Below, in pieces: positions 44,159 to 55,158 of a stretch of 64,000 bases of DNA. Below the pieces are notes generated by a model, which was not told the DNA's origin, did no database searches, and saw nothing but the letters and a program-made list of their open reading frames with translations. Both the position numbers and the translations under genes were made by a program. The DNA is from Azospirillum sp. Lineage in GTDB: Bacteria; Pseudomonadota; Alphaproteobacteria; Azospirillales; Azospirillaceae. The stretch is taken from positions 105,644-169,643 of the forward strand of contig JAIXPD010000047.1 in assembly GCA_027486405.1 (NCBI GenBank). Direction: 5' to 3'. The first letter of the stretch is position 1. Each line of letters begins with the position of its first letter.

Positions 44159-44599
44159 TCAATCGGCGCGGTAGCGCTGATGGCAGGCCTTGCAGGTGTC
44201 GGCCATGGCGGCGAACGCCTTGCCGGTCGCGGCCTTGTCCCCGGTGGCCGAGGCGGCGGCCAGCGCGGTGGCGGCGGTTTCCAGATCCTTGGCCTTCGCG
44301 GTGAAGTCGGGGAAGTTGGCCCAGATCACTTCCTTGGCCCCGGTCTTGCCCTTGTCGGAGCCAGCCGGGAACAGGCTGGGAATGGTGCTGGCGAAGGCGG
44401 CGACGCGGGTGGCCACGGGGGCGGCGCTGGCCACCTTGTCCTTGCCCAGGGCGTCCTTGACCTCGCCCATCGCCTTCTTGAGATCCTCAAACCCGGCCTG
44501 GCGGGCCTTGATCGGGTCCTGGGCGGTCGCCGGGGCGACGATGGCGGCGCTGGTCAGCAAAAAGGCGGCGGTGGCCGCAAAAGCGATGCGGGTCAGCAT
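44159..44599 (-). CDS. Cytochrome c'
   Basis: A 146-residue periplasmic four-helix-bundle cytochrome. Signal peptide (MLTRIAFAATAAFLLTSAAI, cleavage after ATA), and a C-terminal haem motif CKACH in DTCKACHQRYR, typical of cytochrome c'. Proposed roles are nitric oxide binding and electron transfer. ATG 44599 gives the expected signal peptide. Confidence 0.88.
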   Translation of the reverse strand: MLTRIAFAATAAFLLTSAAIVAPATAQDPIKARQAGFEDLKKAMGEVKDALGKDKVASAAPVATRVAAFASTIPSLFPAGSDKGKTGAKEVIWANFPDFTAKAKDLETAATALAAASATGDKAATGKAFAAMADTCKACHQRYRAD

Positions 44600-44846
44600 G
44601 GTGAGCCTGATCCTCAAATGATTGGACGAATTGGGTGAATAAGCAGGAACAGCGAAACGATAGACATGGGGCAACCGACCCTGTCAAGCCGTGGACGCCC
44701 CGGCAACCGCCTGATTCCACGGCACAAAGCGGCCCGTTTTGTGTAAGCGCGGCTGTCTGAACCCAGGCTGAACGGCGCGTGGCCCCGCGCCGGGCGACGC
44801 TTTGGGCTGCGGAATTGTGGCGGAGTCAACCTTGCAACGCCGGTGA

Positions 44847-46136
<1,290 letters not shown>

Positions 46137-46182
46137 TCGACCGCCGCCCGGCGTGCGTGCGCCGGACGCTGTGAACGAAGAA

Positions 46183-46213
46183 AAGGGCCGGAGCGTTTGC
46201 TCCGGCCCTTTTT
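46183..46213. terminator. Bidirectional terminator after aspartate aminotransferase
   Basis: Perfect 12-bp stem AAGGGCCGGAGC/GCTCCGGCCCTT, loop GTTT, followed by TTT; on the other strand it is also followed by T residues. It can end both the aminotransferase and the convergent PepSY gene. Confidence 0.85.
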
Positions 46214-46244
46214 CGTTGGCGCGTGTGTCCCGCGCCCCGTCCGA

Positions 46245-47600
46245 TCAGGCCGTGCGCAGGCGGCGCGCGCCGTGGCCGATCAGTTCGAACGCGGCGAAGG
46301 CCAGCATCGACAGGCCGACCATCGGGAAGAACAGGCCGGCGACCAGCGCCATGCCCAGCAACACCTTGGGCACCTGGGCGTTGGCGGGCAGCCTTGGCGC
46401 GCCCAGCGTGCCCGCCGGGCGGCGTTTCCACCACATCACCACGCCCGAGACCGTCATCAGAACCATGGCAATCAGCGACGCCAGCAACACCAATTGGTTG
46501 CCCAGCCCAAAGGCTTGGCCCATGTGGATGCTGATGCCCCATTCGGCCAGACGCCCGAACAGGCCCAGATCCTTCAGCTGCATGTCGAACAGCACCGTGC
46601 CGGAATATTGGTCGAGGTGGACGACGCGTTCCTGTGTGATGTCGTCGGGGTAGACGGACGCGGTGAAGACGCCCTCCGGCTTGGTCGGGATGGCGATGGT
46701 GTAGCCCGCCGCCAGACCCAGCGCGTTGACCGTCTTGACCACGTCGTCCAGCTTGGCCGGGACGCCGGTCGCTGTGGTGGACAAGGGCGTGGGCTGGTTT
46801 TCGACGATCCAGGGGGCGCGGTCGACCGTGTCCTTCAGCGGCACGGTGGAGACCGGGTATTTGTCCCAATAGCCATCGGGCATGCCCAGGCCGACGGCGT
46901 AGGCGGCGTCGTAGAAATGCTTGCCCCAATAGCCCGACCAGGGCAGGCCGGTCATCGCCAGGAAGACGATGAAGCCGCTGACGACGATGCCGGTGACGGC
47001 GTGCAGGTCGCGCCAGAACACGCGCTTGCCCGGTTCGCCGCGCACGGTGACGACGCCCCCGGCCTGTCCGCGCGGCCACCACAGATAGACGCCGGACACG
47101 CTCATCAGCACCATCCAGCCCGCCACCGCTTCGATCACGCGTTCGGCGACCCAGCCGACATATTGCAGGCTGTGCAGCTTGCGGACGACGTGCATGGCGG
47201 GCGATCCGGCGAAACCGGCGTCCCATTGGCTGCCCAGCACCTGCCCGGTGTAGGGGTTGAGGAACAGGGCGTCCTTGACCCCGTCGGTGCCGATGATCCG
47301 CACCTCCGCCGCGCGGTCGGCGGCGGCGGGCGGGGCGTAGCCCTTCAGCGTGCCGGGGTGGGCGGCCAGCGCCTTGGCCACCAGTTCGGACGGGGACAGT
47401 TGGGCGGTCGTCATCGGCGTGACGATCCGCATGTCCTTGTACAGGGCGTCGTTGATCTCATCCTTGAACAGATAGAGCGCGCCGGTGACGCACAGCACCA
47501 GAACGAAGGGCAGAATCAGAAGTCCGGCGAAGAAATGCCAGCGCCAGACGGCGCGGTACAGCGCGGAGCCGATGGCTCCGCCGGTGAGGGCGTGCGACAT
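46245..47600 (-). CDS. PepSY-associated iron-uptake membrane protein (PiuB-like)
   Basis: A 451-residue inner-membrane protein with an N-terminal helix (FFAGLLILPFVLVLCVTGAL), a PepSY periplasmic part, LHAVTGIVVSGFIVFLAMTG, and two further membrane segments near the C-terminus. PiuB-like proteins accompany TonB-dependent ferric siderophore uptake and may act as reductases. The upstream DUF2946 gene is on the same strand 101 bp away. Confidence 0.8.
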   Translation of the reverse strand: MSHALTGGAIGSALYRAVWRWHFFAGLLILPFVLVLCVTGALYLFKDEINDALYKDMRIVTPMTTAQLSPSELVAKALAAHPGTLKGYAPPAAADRAAEVRIIGTDGVKDALFLNPYTGQVLGSQWDAGFAGSPAMHVVRKLHSLQYVGWVAERVIEAVAGWMVLMSVSGVYLWWPRGQAGGVVTVRGEPGKRVFWRDLHAVTGIVVSGFIVFLAMTGLPWSGYWGKHFYDAAYAVGLGMPDGYWDKYPVSTVPLKDTVDRAPWIVENQPTPLSTTATGVPAKLDDVVKTVNALGLAAGYTIAIPTKPEGVFTASVYPDDITQERVVHLDQYSGTVLFDMQLKDLGLFGRLAEWGISIHMGQAFGLGNQLVLLASLIAMVLMTVSGVVMWWKRRPAGTLGAPRLPANAQVPKVLLGMALVAGLFFPMVGLSMLAFAAFELIGHGARRLRTA

Positions 47601-47701
47601 GGGAAAAGGTCCGTTCGGTCAGCGGGAAGCAACCGCCCGAGGGGGAGTCCGCGCAGGGAGTCCCTGTGGGAGTGCGCGCGGGATTCGGGCGGCGGGTTGC
47701 G

Positions 47702-48118
47702 TCAGGCGGACGGCGGTGGCGGACCTTGGGAGTGGAAGGGCTTGGCGGAGCGCAGCGACGGCGCGGTGGCGTGCCCCTGCGGCTCCGGCGTCCGCATCCG
47801 GTCGGCGGGCAGCGCCAGACCCTGCACATCGGGCAGCAACGCGGCGTATTGGCCCAGCCATGTGCATGGGCTGTGCAGCGGCGGGGCGGCTTGCGGATCG
47901 CCCTTGCCCGGGGTGGAGCTGTCCGGATCGGCAATCGGTTCGCCGCTGGCCGTGACCGGCACATAGACGATCTCGCTGCCGCTGCAAATCGCGACATAGC
48001 CCGCCCGGTCGGCGGCCCCAAGGACGGGCGCCACCAGCCGCGCGAACAGCGTCAGGGCCAGCACCAGCGACAGCGCCAGCCCCCAACGGTCGTTCAGTGT
48101 GCGGCAGCGTGCCAGCAT
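47702..48118 (-). CDS. DUF2946-like exported protein
   Basis: A 138-residue protein with an N-terminal membrane/signal helix (GLALSLVLALTLFARLVAPV), a lone Cys pair (AICSGSE, HSPCTWLGQYAALLP) and a Pro/Ser tail. This is the pattern of DUF2946 proteins, often encoded near metal-uptake genes. It probably shares a transcript with the PepSY gene. Confidence 0.6.
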   Translation of the reverse strand: MLARCRTLNDRWGLALSLVLALTLFARLVAPVLGAADRAGYVAICSGSEIVYVPVTASGEPIADPDSSTPGKGDPQAAPPLHSPCTWLGQYAALLPDVQGLALPADRMRTPEPQGHATAPSLRSAKPFHSQGPPPPSA

Positions 48119-48204
48119 CGCGTCGTGGTCATCCGGCGGCTCAGGGGAAGCGAATCGTTAGCCGATCCGGCCCAAAGCGGCAAGGGGGAGGCTCAGGCGT
48201 TCAG

Positions 48205-48446
48205 GGCAATCGCTTGAAGCATCGTGAGCTTGGCCGGAACAAGAATGGACACGGATTTCACGGATTTTCTCCACAGATTTCACGGAACGCGTCTCAGAAC
48301 CATCCTGATTGTGATCTTGGCCCAAACCACATGACGGCATGGATGAGGCAATTGGGATCAGAAATCCGTGTAATTTTTAGTTTTATCCGTGAAATGCGTG
48401 TCCATTCTTGCTTGCGTGACGGTGATCGCTCGTTCAAGCGATTGCC
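48205..48446. mobile_element. MITE-like element, family A copy 2 (242 bp)
   Basis: Same ends as copy 1 (GGCAATCGCTTGAA...TTCAAGCGATTGCC) and, in inverse orientation, a related interior including GGAACGCGTCTCAGA. Flanked by TCAGGCGTTC (48193-48202 and 48451-48460). This is the 3' end of the adjacent chemoreceptor gene, which also has a further tandem copy (48467 onward), consistent with target duplication. Confidence 0.8.
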
Positions 48447-48466
48447 CTGGTCAGGCGTTCCGCACC

Positions 48467-50176
48467 TCAGGCGTTCCGCACTCTGGCCAGGAAGCCGCGC
48501 ACCGAGCCTTGCAGCACGCGCGCCTGATCGGCCAGGACGCCGCTGCTGGCGAGGATGTCCGAGGCGGAGCGCCCGGTTTCGTCCGCCGCGACGGTGAAAT
48601 CGCCCAAGCTGTCGGACACGGCGTGGGTGCGGTCGGCGACCAGGGCCACCGCGCGGGCGATGTCGCGGGTGGCGGCGTTCTGCTCCTCCACCGCCGACGC
48701 CACGCCGACGGCGATGTCGCTCATGCGGACGATGGTGCGGTCGATGCCACGGATGGCGTCCACGGCCTCCAATGTTGCCTGTTGAATGGCGCTGATCTGG
48801 TTGGCGATTTCGTCGGTGGCCTGCCCGGTTTGGGTGGCGAGGCTCTTCACCTCCACCGCCACCACGGCAAAGCCGCGCCCGGCCTCCCCGGCGCGGGCGG
48901 CCTCGATGGTGGCGTTCAGGGCCAGCATGTTGGTTTGCTTGGCGATGCCGCTGATCATGTCCACCACCTCGCCGATTCGCTGCGCCACCCGCGACAGCCC
49001 TTCGACCGTGCTGTTGGTGCGGTTGACCTCGCCCACCGCCGCGCGGGCGATGTCGGCGGCCTCCTGCACCTGCCGTCCGATGCTGTCGGTGGCCTCGGCC
49101 AAGCCGCGCGCGGTGTCGGCGGCCTGCCGGACATTCTCCAGCGCGGTGGCCGACGCGCCGTTGACCCGCCCGGCCTGGGCGCTGGTGTGGCGGGCGGTGT
49201 CGGACATCCGCTCGGCGCTGTCGCGCACCTGACCCGACGCGGCGGACACGCTGTCCACCACCCCCTGAACGCTGGCCTCGAAGGTGGAGGCGAGTTCGTC
49301 GAGCGCCCGGCGCTTTTCGATCTCGGCCCGCAAGCGCAACTCCTCATGCTGGGCGGCGCTGGCCTGGGAACGGGCGACATGCTCGGCGAAGACCTCCAGC
49401 GAGCCGACGATGGCCCCCAACTCGTCCCGCCGCTCCAGCGCGCGCAAATTGCCCGCCTCCCCACCCTTGGCCACCCGCCCGGTGGCCTCGGCGATGCGGC
49501 GAATCGACCGGGTGGTGGCACCGCCGACCCATCCGGCCGACAGCGCCACCATCAGCGCCGCCAGCAGGGTGGTGCCGACGAACAGCGCGTTCAGCCGCTC
49601 CGCCTCCTCCGCCGACCGTTCGGCCCGCGCCCGCGAATCGCGGACGACCCCGTCCACCGCCGCGCCGATCAGCGTCATCATTCGTGTGTAATTGGCCTCG
49701 AACGGGCGCAGGAAGGACACGGCGCTGTTGAAATCGATCTCCAGCATCGCGGCCACGAACTCGACCGCCCCCTTGTAGGTGGTCAGTTCCCCGGTCATCT
49801 GGTCGACCAGCGCGTCGATCTCCGGGCTGGCGGCGCGCTGTTTGAACGCCGCCAAATCCTGGACGACGCCATCGACGTCCCGCGCCAGGTGCCCCAGCCG
49901 GTCGGCGGCGCTGCCCTGGACGATGCCCGCCGCCTGCTCGGTCATCGTTTGGAACAGCGCGCCGTTGATCCGCTGCACCCGACCGGCGAAGGCCGACAGG
50001 TCGGTGCTGGCCACCATGTTGCGGTCCACGATGGCGCGGACCTCGCCGACCAGGGTGCCAAGGCCGCTCCAACCGACCGCCGCGACGCTGGCCATCAGGC
50101 ACACCGCCAGGCCCGGTGCCAGGGCGAATTTCGCGGCAAAAGGCAGATTCGACAGCGACAGGCGCAAGCGGGCCAT
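48467..50176 (-). CDS. Methyl-accepting chemotaxis protein (four-helix sensor type)
   Basis: A 569-residue receptor: membrane helix about 13-35, periplasmic helical sensor about 40-190, second helix ([20 protein letters not shown]), HAMP, and a signalling hairpin with the core [19 protein letters not shown]. It has no PilZ domain. It lies 66 bp downstream of a TonB receptor gene on the same strand, so it may sense or track the same ligand. Confidence 0.88.
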   Translation of the reverse strand: MARLRLSLSNLPFAAKFALAPGLAVCLMASVAAVGWSGLGTLVGEVRAIVDRNMVASTDLSAFAGRVQRINGALFQTMTEQAAGIVQGSAADRLGHLARDVDGVVQDLAAFKQRAASPEIDALVDQMTGELTTYKGAVEFVAAMLEIDFNSAVSFLRPFEANYTRMMTLIGAAVDGVVRDSRARAERSAEEAERLNALFVGTTLLAALMVALSAGWVGGATTRSIRRIAEATGRVAKGGEAGNLRALERRDELGAIVGSLEVFAEHVARSQASAAQHEELRLRAEIEKRRALDELASTFEASVQGVVDSVSAASGQVRDSAERMSDTARHTSAQAGRVNGASATALENVRQAADTARGLAEATDSIGRQVQEAADIARAAVGEVNRTNSTVEGLSRVAQRIGEVVDMISGIAKQTNMLALNATIEAARAGEAGRGFAVVAVEVKSLATQTGQATDEIANQISAIQQATLEAVDAIRGIDRTIVRMSDIAVGVASAVEEQNAATRDIARAVALVADRTHAVSDSLGDFTVAADETGRSASDILASSGVLADQARVLQGSVRGFLARVRNA

Positions 50177-50242
50177 GGCGATCTCCCGAAGGGGGCGGTG
50201 GACGGGTTGGGGGTCGGCGGTCGGGTCAGGCAGGGGGGGGCG

Positions 50243-52324
50243 TCAGAACCGGGTGCTGAGCGTCAGGAACAGTTGACGCTCCACCGCCGGGCCGGAGGTC
50301 TGGCGGTAGGCGGTCTGGGTGATCGCGGTTCCCTGCAACGCGACCGTGGTGGCGTCGGTCAGCTTGTAGCCAAGCCGGGTGTCGAGCGTGACGTAGGACG
50401 GGACCTTCACCCGGTCATACACCGTCTGCCGGGCGTTGTCGGACCGCCGCAGCATGTCGTAGGAGGTCGAATAGCGGGCGTAGAGGTCGCCCTCCCAATC
50501 CCCGGCGGTGAAGCCGATGGACGCGTTCAGCTTGTGGTGCGGGGTTTCGCGCCCGAATTCGGTGGAGTTGGTGATCGCCGTCGTGTTCACGGTCAGACGG
50601 TCGCGAATCCGTTCGAAGGTGTAGTTCAGGCCCCACCGCCAATCGCCGCCGATCTTGCCCTTCAGCCCGGCTTCCAGCCCCCAGGCCTGGGATTTGCCGA
50701 CGTTGGTGAAGGTGAATTCCGGCAGCACCCCGCCGCGCAGCCGGGTCGGCGTGTAGCCGGGCAGCGCCTTGATGTTGTCGGAGGTCTGGAAAAACAGGCT
50801 GATCCGGCCGACGGCGTCGATGGATGGCAGCGCCCGGTCATAGGACAGCTCGTAATTCATCACCGTGGTCGGCTTCAGATTCGGGGTGCCGCAAAATGCC
50901 CCCGGAATCGGTCGGCCGCTGCGGGGATCGATGCCGACCACCCGCGATTCGGAATAGCCGTATTCGATCAGGGTCGGGATTTGCAGCCCGCGCGCCGCCG
51001 ACAGCCGGATGGTGTCCTGCGGCGTCGCCTTGAACACCAACCCCGTGTTGAAGGACGGCTTGGTCATCGTCCGGTCATAGGCCTGCTCGCCATAGACCGT
51101 GGTCGCGCCCTTGCGGTCCAGGCGGAGATGGTCGAGGCGCAGGGCGTTGGTCAGCGCCAGTTGATCGGTGATCGCCCAATCCCACATGCCGCTGGCCGAC
51201 CACACCGAATAGGCGGTGTTGCCGCCGCCGATCGCCACATTGTCCATGGCGTTGTGCCGGTATTCCCCGGCCAGCCGGACGCTGTGGTCGGTGCCGATCT
51301 TGAACAGATCCTGCACGCGGGCCACCGTGACCCCGTTCGTCACGTTCAGCATGGGAAAGGACGCGCTGTCGACGTCCACCTTCAGCATGTTGTGGTAGAG
51401 CGAGGCCTCCACCTGCCCCAGATCGCTGTCGAGCGCGTAGGTCGCCTTGGCCGACAGGGTGCGGTAATCGGCGATGTTCATTTCCCATTGCGGAAAGAAC
51501 TCGTTCTGCCGCGCGGTCGAATAGCTGAGTTCGACGCCAAGCTGGGAATGGTCGCTGACCTGCATCAGCCCGTCGGCGTTGAAGGCGCGGCGCTGCGGCT
51601 TGGTCAGGATTTGGCGGTCGTCGGACCGCACCCGCTTGTCAAAGGCGTCGGCGCTGGTCCCGCCCGCCGACAGCCGCAGGCCGATGCGGTCGCCCAGCTT
51701 GACGCTGCGCACCGCCGACAGTTCGGCGTAACCGGGCGTGCCCACCCGCGCGGTGGCGTTCGACACCGTGTCGTACAACGGGTTGAAGGTGATGATGTTG
51801 ATGACGCCCGACACCGCGTTGAAGCCGAACAGGGCGGTGTTGGGGCCTTTCACCACCTCGATCTGCCGGATTTCCGCCAGTTGAACCGGCAGGGTGCTCC
51901 AGGCCGTCATCCCGTAATGGTCGAGATAGACCTGACGGCCGTTGATGAGCACCAGCAGCCGGGGCGAATAGGGTTGGTTGTAGCCGCGCACGCCGACGTC
52001 GGACGCGCCGCGCCCCCATTCCCACACGTCGATTCCCGCCAACTGGCGCAGAATGCCCGGAATGTCGGTGGCGGCGGCGCGGCGGATGTCGTCGGCGGTG
52101 ACGATGTCCATCGTCACCGGGGCCTCGCTGACGCGCTGCGGCTTGCCGGTGGCGGAAGTCGTCACCGGCTCGCCGAACAGCGCTTCGAGCGCGCCATGGT
52201 CGATGGCCTGCGCCCCGGCGCTGGACAGCGGGAGGGCGATCCCGCCGAGAAGGAGCGCGGCGGCGGTGCCGGGGCGGAGAAAGGCGCGCAGGCGGTCCGT
52301 CGCGCGCGGGCGGTGGCTGGGCAT
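50243..52324 (-). CDS. TonB-dependent outer-membrane receptor
   Basis: A 693-residue receptor: signal peptide (about 1-39), plug domain with SEAPVTMDIVTADDIRRAAA, RGYNQPYSPRLLVLINGRQVY and EVVKGPNTALFGFNAVSGVINI (51786-51851), then a beta-barrel ending in the outer-membrane signature LFLTLSTRF. The substrate (iron chelate, cobalamin or other) cannot be told. Likely in one operon with the YfiR-like gene upstream and the chemoreceptor downstream. Confidence 0.88.
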   Translation of the reverse strand: MPSHRPRATDRLRAFLRPGTAAALLLGGIALPLSSAGAQAIDHGALEALFGEPVTTSATGKPQRVSEAPVTMDIVTADDIRRAAATDIPGILRQLAGIDVWEWGRGASDVGVRGYNQPYSPRLLVLINGRQVYLDHYGMTAWSTLPVQLAEIRQIEVVKGPNTALFGFNAVSGVINIITFNPLYDTVSNATARVGTPGYAELSAVRSVKLGDRIGLRLSAGGTSADAFDKRVRSDDRQILTKPQRRAFNADGLMQVSDHSQLGVELSYSTARQNEFFPQWEMNIADYRTLSAKATYALDSDLGQVEASLYHNMLKVDVDSASFPMLNVTNGVTVARVQDLFKIGTDHSVRLAGEYRHNAMDNVAIGGGNTAYSVWSASGMWDWAITDQLALTNALRLDHLRLDRKGATTVYGEQAYDRTMTKPSFNTGLVFKATPQDTIRLSAARGLQIPTLIEYGYSESRVVGIDPRSGRPIPGAFCGTPNLKPTTVMNYELSYDRALPSIDAVGRISLFFQTSDNIKALPGYTPTRLRGGVLPEFTFTNVGKSQAWGLEAGLKGKIGGDWRWGLNYTFERIRDRLTVNTTAITNSTEFGRETPHHKLNASIGFTAGDWEGDLYARYSTSYDMLRRSDNARQTVYDRVKVPSYVTLDTRLGYKLTDATTVALQGTAITQTAYRQTSGPAVERQLFLTLSTRF

Positions 52325-52361
52325 GGGTGATGGTCCTTTGACGGAAGGGGCGGCGCGGCGG

Positions 52362-52892
52362 TCAGATTTCGCTGATCATCATGCGGAAGGCGGGCTGGAA
52401 GCCGATCTGGCAGGCTTCGGCGGCGGCCTTGTTGACGACGATCTGGACCTTGGGTTCGGCCCGCACGCCCAGCACGCATTTGCCGGACTGCACGCAGCCC
52501 ATGTCGGTGGCCATGGTCAGCAGCTTGGCCGCCTTGGCGGCGGCGAAAACCGCGTCCTGATGGGCCGACAGCCCGGCGGTGACAAAGACCGCGCCCGCCC
52601 CGGCCAGCTTGGCGAGCTGATCGACCGGGACCAGCGCTGGAACCAGCGTCACCCCGCCCGCCGCCAGACCGCTGCCGAGAAGGCCGGACAGCGCGTCGGC
52701 CTCCGCCTTGGAGTCGGCGATGGCGGGGGCGTAGACGATGGCCAGGGTCAGCGAACCGCTGGGTTTGGTGGCGAGAAAACCGAAGGTGCGGGCGGCGACC
52801 TGGACATCCTTGGCCGTCACATCGGCGTGTCCAGGGGCGGGAATCGCCAGCAGAGCGGCGGCGCACACAAGGGTGCGCGAAAGCGCAAGCAT
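52362..52892 (-). CDS. YfiR/DUF4154-like periplasmic protein
   Basis: A 176-residue exported protein: signal peptide MLALSRTLVCAAALLAIPAP, then TLAIVYAPA, GAVFVTAGL and the C-terminal KVQIVVNKAAAEACQIGFQPAF, which parallels the DUF4154 ending. YfiR proteins control membrane diguanylate cyclases in other bacteria. It is 37 bp upstream of the TonB receptor gene. Family assignment is moderate. Confidence 0.6.
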   Translation of the reverse strand: MLALSRTLVCAAALLAIPAPGHADVTAKDVQVAARTFGFLATKPSGSLTLAIVYAPAIADSKAEADALSGLLGSGLAAGGVTLVPALVPVDQLAKLAGAGAVFVTAGLSAHQDAVFAAAKAAKLLTMATDMGCVQSGKCVLGVRAEPKVQIVVNKAAAEACQIGFQPAFRMMISEI

Positions 52893-53706
52893 CACGGAAC
52901 CAGTCTCCCCAGGGGGCTGGAGGCGAGCGTCAGGCCAGGGCGGCGGCCACACGCCTCCGCCACCCGCCATCGCCCATGGCCCGACCGGACAGGGTCCGAC
53001 TGAGACGGCGGCGGCGGGGTCGGCACCGGTGTGGCGCGGCCCAAGCGGCGAATTGTGCGGGGCGACGCGGCGGCGTCGCGCGGTCCGTCGGTGGTTCCGC
53101 GTCAGACGCGCGGGCGAACCACGGGCAGCGGATCCTTGGGCAACGGATCCCATGGTTGCGCAGCCATCGGCCGTGGTGCCAGCCCCCGGTGCGCGGCGGG
53201 GTGGCCACCGGCGAACGGGAGGGCGGACGGACGGGCAGACAGACGGTTGTTGGGCGGTGTGGTGGGTGTGGTGGTCATGCGGCTCCCCCGGCGCGGTGTG
53301 TGGGGCCTTGTTTCCGGCCCGCTTGCTTTGGCCACCTCGTCTCCGGCGCGGTGCGACGCGCGGGAACGGGCGGATTGTTGGAGAGTGACGGTATGTTGAG
53401 TTGACGCTTACGTCAATATGATTCCCAAACAGTTTACCATCGGCATAGTTCCTATTCCCCGCAGCCGGGCGCGACCGCACCCGCCCTGGTGGCGGATGGG
53501 GCGCGGGTGGCGAGGTGCCAAGTCAAGCGGAGTCCCCGGTTCCGGCCTGCCGCAATGTTGGGCGGTTCGTTCCTGTGCAACGCAGCATCGGGGAGGGGCC
53601 TGCGACAAATGAAAGAGAATCAGGTCTCTTTCTTTTGGCGGGCTTGACGGATCGTCCGATCCCTGTGACAAAGGACCTTCGGCACACTCTATGAGCTTGA
53701 AGACAC
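52893..53706. other. Long non-coding interval with a 16-bp palindrome
   Basis: About 810 bp between the YfiR-like gene and the cold-shock gene. Open frames here are biased by GC content and look like shadows. TTGACG-CTTA-CGTCAA (53401-53416) is a perfect palindrome. TTGACG (53644-53649) may be the -35 of the cold-shock promoter. The last roughly 55 bp would be an untranslated leader. Confidence 0.5.
53401..53416. promoter_or_regulatory. Perfect 16-bp palindrome, putative operator
   Basis: TTGACG-CTTA-CGTCAA. It sits about 500 bp upstream of the minus-strand YfiR/TonB/chemoreceptor genes and about 290 bp upstream of the cold-shock gene. The regulator is unknown. Confidence 0.4.
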
Positions 53707-54282
53707 ATGTTCGATCGCCCGCCCCGCCAGGGCTTCCGCGCTCCCGAGATCACCAAGTCCAACGTCACCGCCACCGTGAAGTGGTTCAACCCCACCAAGG
53801 GGTTCGGCTTCGTGTCGCCTGAGGACGGTTCGCCCGACGCCTTCCTGCACGTCTCTGCGGTTCAGGCCGCCGGCTACGACGCGCTCGACGAAGGCACCAC
53901 CATCTCCTGCGACCTGGCCCGTGGGCCGAAGGGTCCGCAGGTTGCCTCCATCCACTCGGTGGACGCCTCGACGGCCCAAAGCTCCCCCCGTCCGCCGCGC
54001 GCGGGCGGTGGCGGCTTCGACCGTGGCGGTTTTGATCGCGGCGGTTACGACCGTGGCGGTTACGACGCCGGTGGCGAAGAAGTCAACGGCACCGTGAAGT
54101 GGTTCAACGCCGACAAGGGCTTTGGCTTCATCACGCCGAGCACCGGCGGCAAGGACGTGTTCGTTCACGTCAACGTGCTGCGCCGTTCGGGCATGCAGAC
54201 CCTTCAGGAAGGCGATCAGGTGCGCGTCACCGTTCGCCAGGGCCAGAAGGGTCCGGAAGCGGGCAAGGTCGAGTATCTCTAA
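53707..54282 (+). CDS. Double cold-shock domain protein
   Basis: A 191-residue protein with two cold-shock domains: TVKWFNPTKGFGFVSPEDG with DAFLHVSAV, and TVKWFNADKGFGFITPSTG with DVFVHVNVL. They are joined by a Gly-rich linker of FDRGG/YDRGG repeats. Both RNP1 and RNP2 motifs are intact. Tandem CSD proteins are typical of alphaproteobacteria and bind single-stranded RNA/DNA during stress. Confidence 0.92.
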   Translation: MFDRPPRQGFRAPEITKSNVTATVKWFNPTKGFGFVSPEDGSPDAFLHVSAVQAAGYDALDEGTTISCDLARGPKGPQVASIHSVDASTAQSSPRPPRAGGGGFDRGGFDRGGYDRGGYDAGGEEVNGTVKWFNADKGFGFITPSTGGKDVFVHVNVLRRSGMQTLQEGDQVRVTVRQGQKGPEAGKVEYL

Positions 54283-54379
54283 GGTCTCGGCTCGGTTTTG
54301 ACGCCGGACGGCCTGTCGCTGGTTTCAGCCCACGCCGTTCGGTTCGTCGAACCCACCACCGGCCTTCGTGTCGGTGTCA

Positions 54380-54416
54380 ACGCACGGCGCTCCGCAAGGC
54401 GGTGCCGTGCGTTTTT
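54380..54416 (+). terminator. Intrinsic terminator after the cold-shock gene
   Basis: ACGCACGGC (54380-54388) and GCCGTGCGT (54404-54412) form a 9-bp stem followed by TTTTT. The rest of the 312-bp gap to the next gene shows nothing I recognise. Confidence 0.75.
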
Positions 54417-54594
54417 GTCTCTGATGATCCGTTCACCTCTGGGACCGACGCCGTTCAGGGTGCCGGGGCGTCGGTCCGGGGTTGCGGCGGTACCGGTTTG
54501 ACCGCAGCGGCTCCCCAGGCTCCGTTTCCCGCCAGACATTGTTTGCCAGAGGCACCGCGTTTGGTGCCGCGCGACCACCGGGTGTGTGACGCCG

Positions 54595-55158
54595 ATGCCC
54601 GATCTTTTTCCCTGGTCCACGCTGGATCTGTCCGCCGCCCAGATCGTCGGCTATCTGGGGACGCTCAGCGCGATGCTGTGGCCGGTCTTTCACGGCCGCG
54701 TCGCCCTGTTGCTGGCCCAACTGGTCCCGTCGCTGTTCTTCATGGTGCATTTCTGGCTGTTGGGCGGTGTCACCGGGGCCGCGCTCAATCTGCTGGCCGT
54801 GGTGCAAGGGGTGGCGGCGATCCCGTTGGGGACGCGCCCGAATTTCCGTGTCGCCTATCTGCTGATTCTGCCGGTGATCGCCGGGCTGATGGCGATGACC
54901 TGGAACGGTTGGCCGTCGCTGTTCGCCGCGCTGGCGATGACGCTGGTCAGCGTGGCGCGCTACCAGACCGGGGTCTTGCGCTTTCGCCTGTTCATGGCGC
55001 TGGCCTTGCCCTGCTGGTTCACGCACAGCGTCTTGCTGGGGTCGGTGCCGGGCATGCTGGCCGATGTGGTCGGCATGTCGGTCAATCTGTGGATGCTGGC
55101 CCGCAGCGGGGCCTTTGCCCGTCGCCGTCGGCCCTCCGAATCGGGAGCGTTGCCATGA
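54595..55158 (+). CDS. YgjV-family inner membrane protein
   Basis: A 187-residue protein with six hydrophobic helices (for example ALLLAQLVPSLFFMVHFWLL and AYLLILPVIAGLMAM), matching the YgjV/Imp-YgjV family of unknown function. ATG 54595 is used; a GTG nine bases earlier is in frame. The stop overlaps the start of the Crp/Fnr gene (ATGA). Confidence 0.75.
   Translation: MPDLFPWSTLDLSAAQIVGYLGTLSAMLWPVFHGRVALLLAQLVPSLFFMVHFWLLGGVTGAALNLLAVVQGVAAIPLGTRPNFRVAYLLILPVIAGLMAMTWNGWPSLFAALAMTLVSVARYQTGVLRFRLFMALALPCWFTHSVLLGSVPGMLADVVGMSVNLWMLARSGAFARRRRPSESGALP

Noticed and set aside
48389..52330. Very long plus-strand open frame (1313 codons) opposite the chemoreceptor and TonB receptor genes
   Set aside because: It is the antisense shadow of GC-rich genes. 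Its translation is low-complexity His/Arg/Gly/Gln-rich with no domain, while the minus-strand frames encode clear families.
52738..53404. Several overlapping frames in the interval before the cold-shock gene
   Set aside because: All are Arg/Gly/Pro-rich, overlap each other in different frames, and have no recognisable domain or ribosome site.
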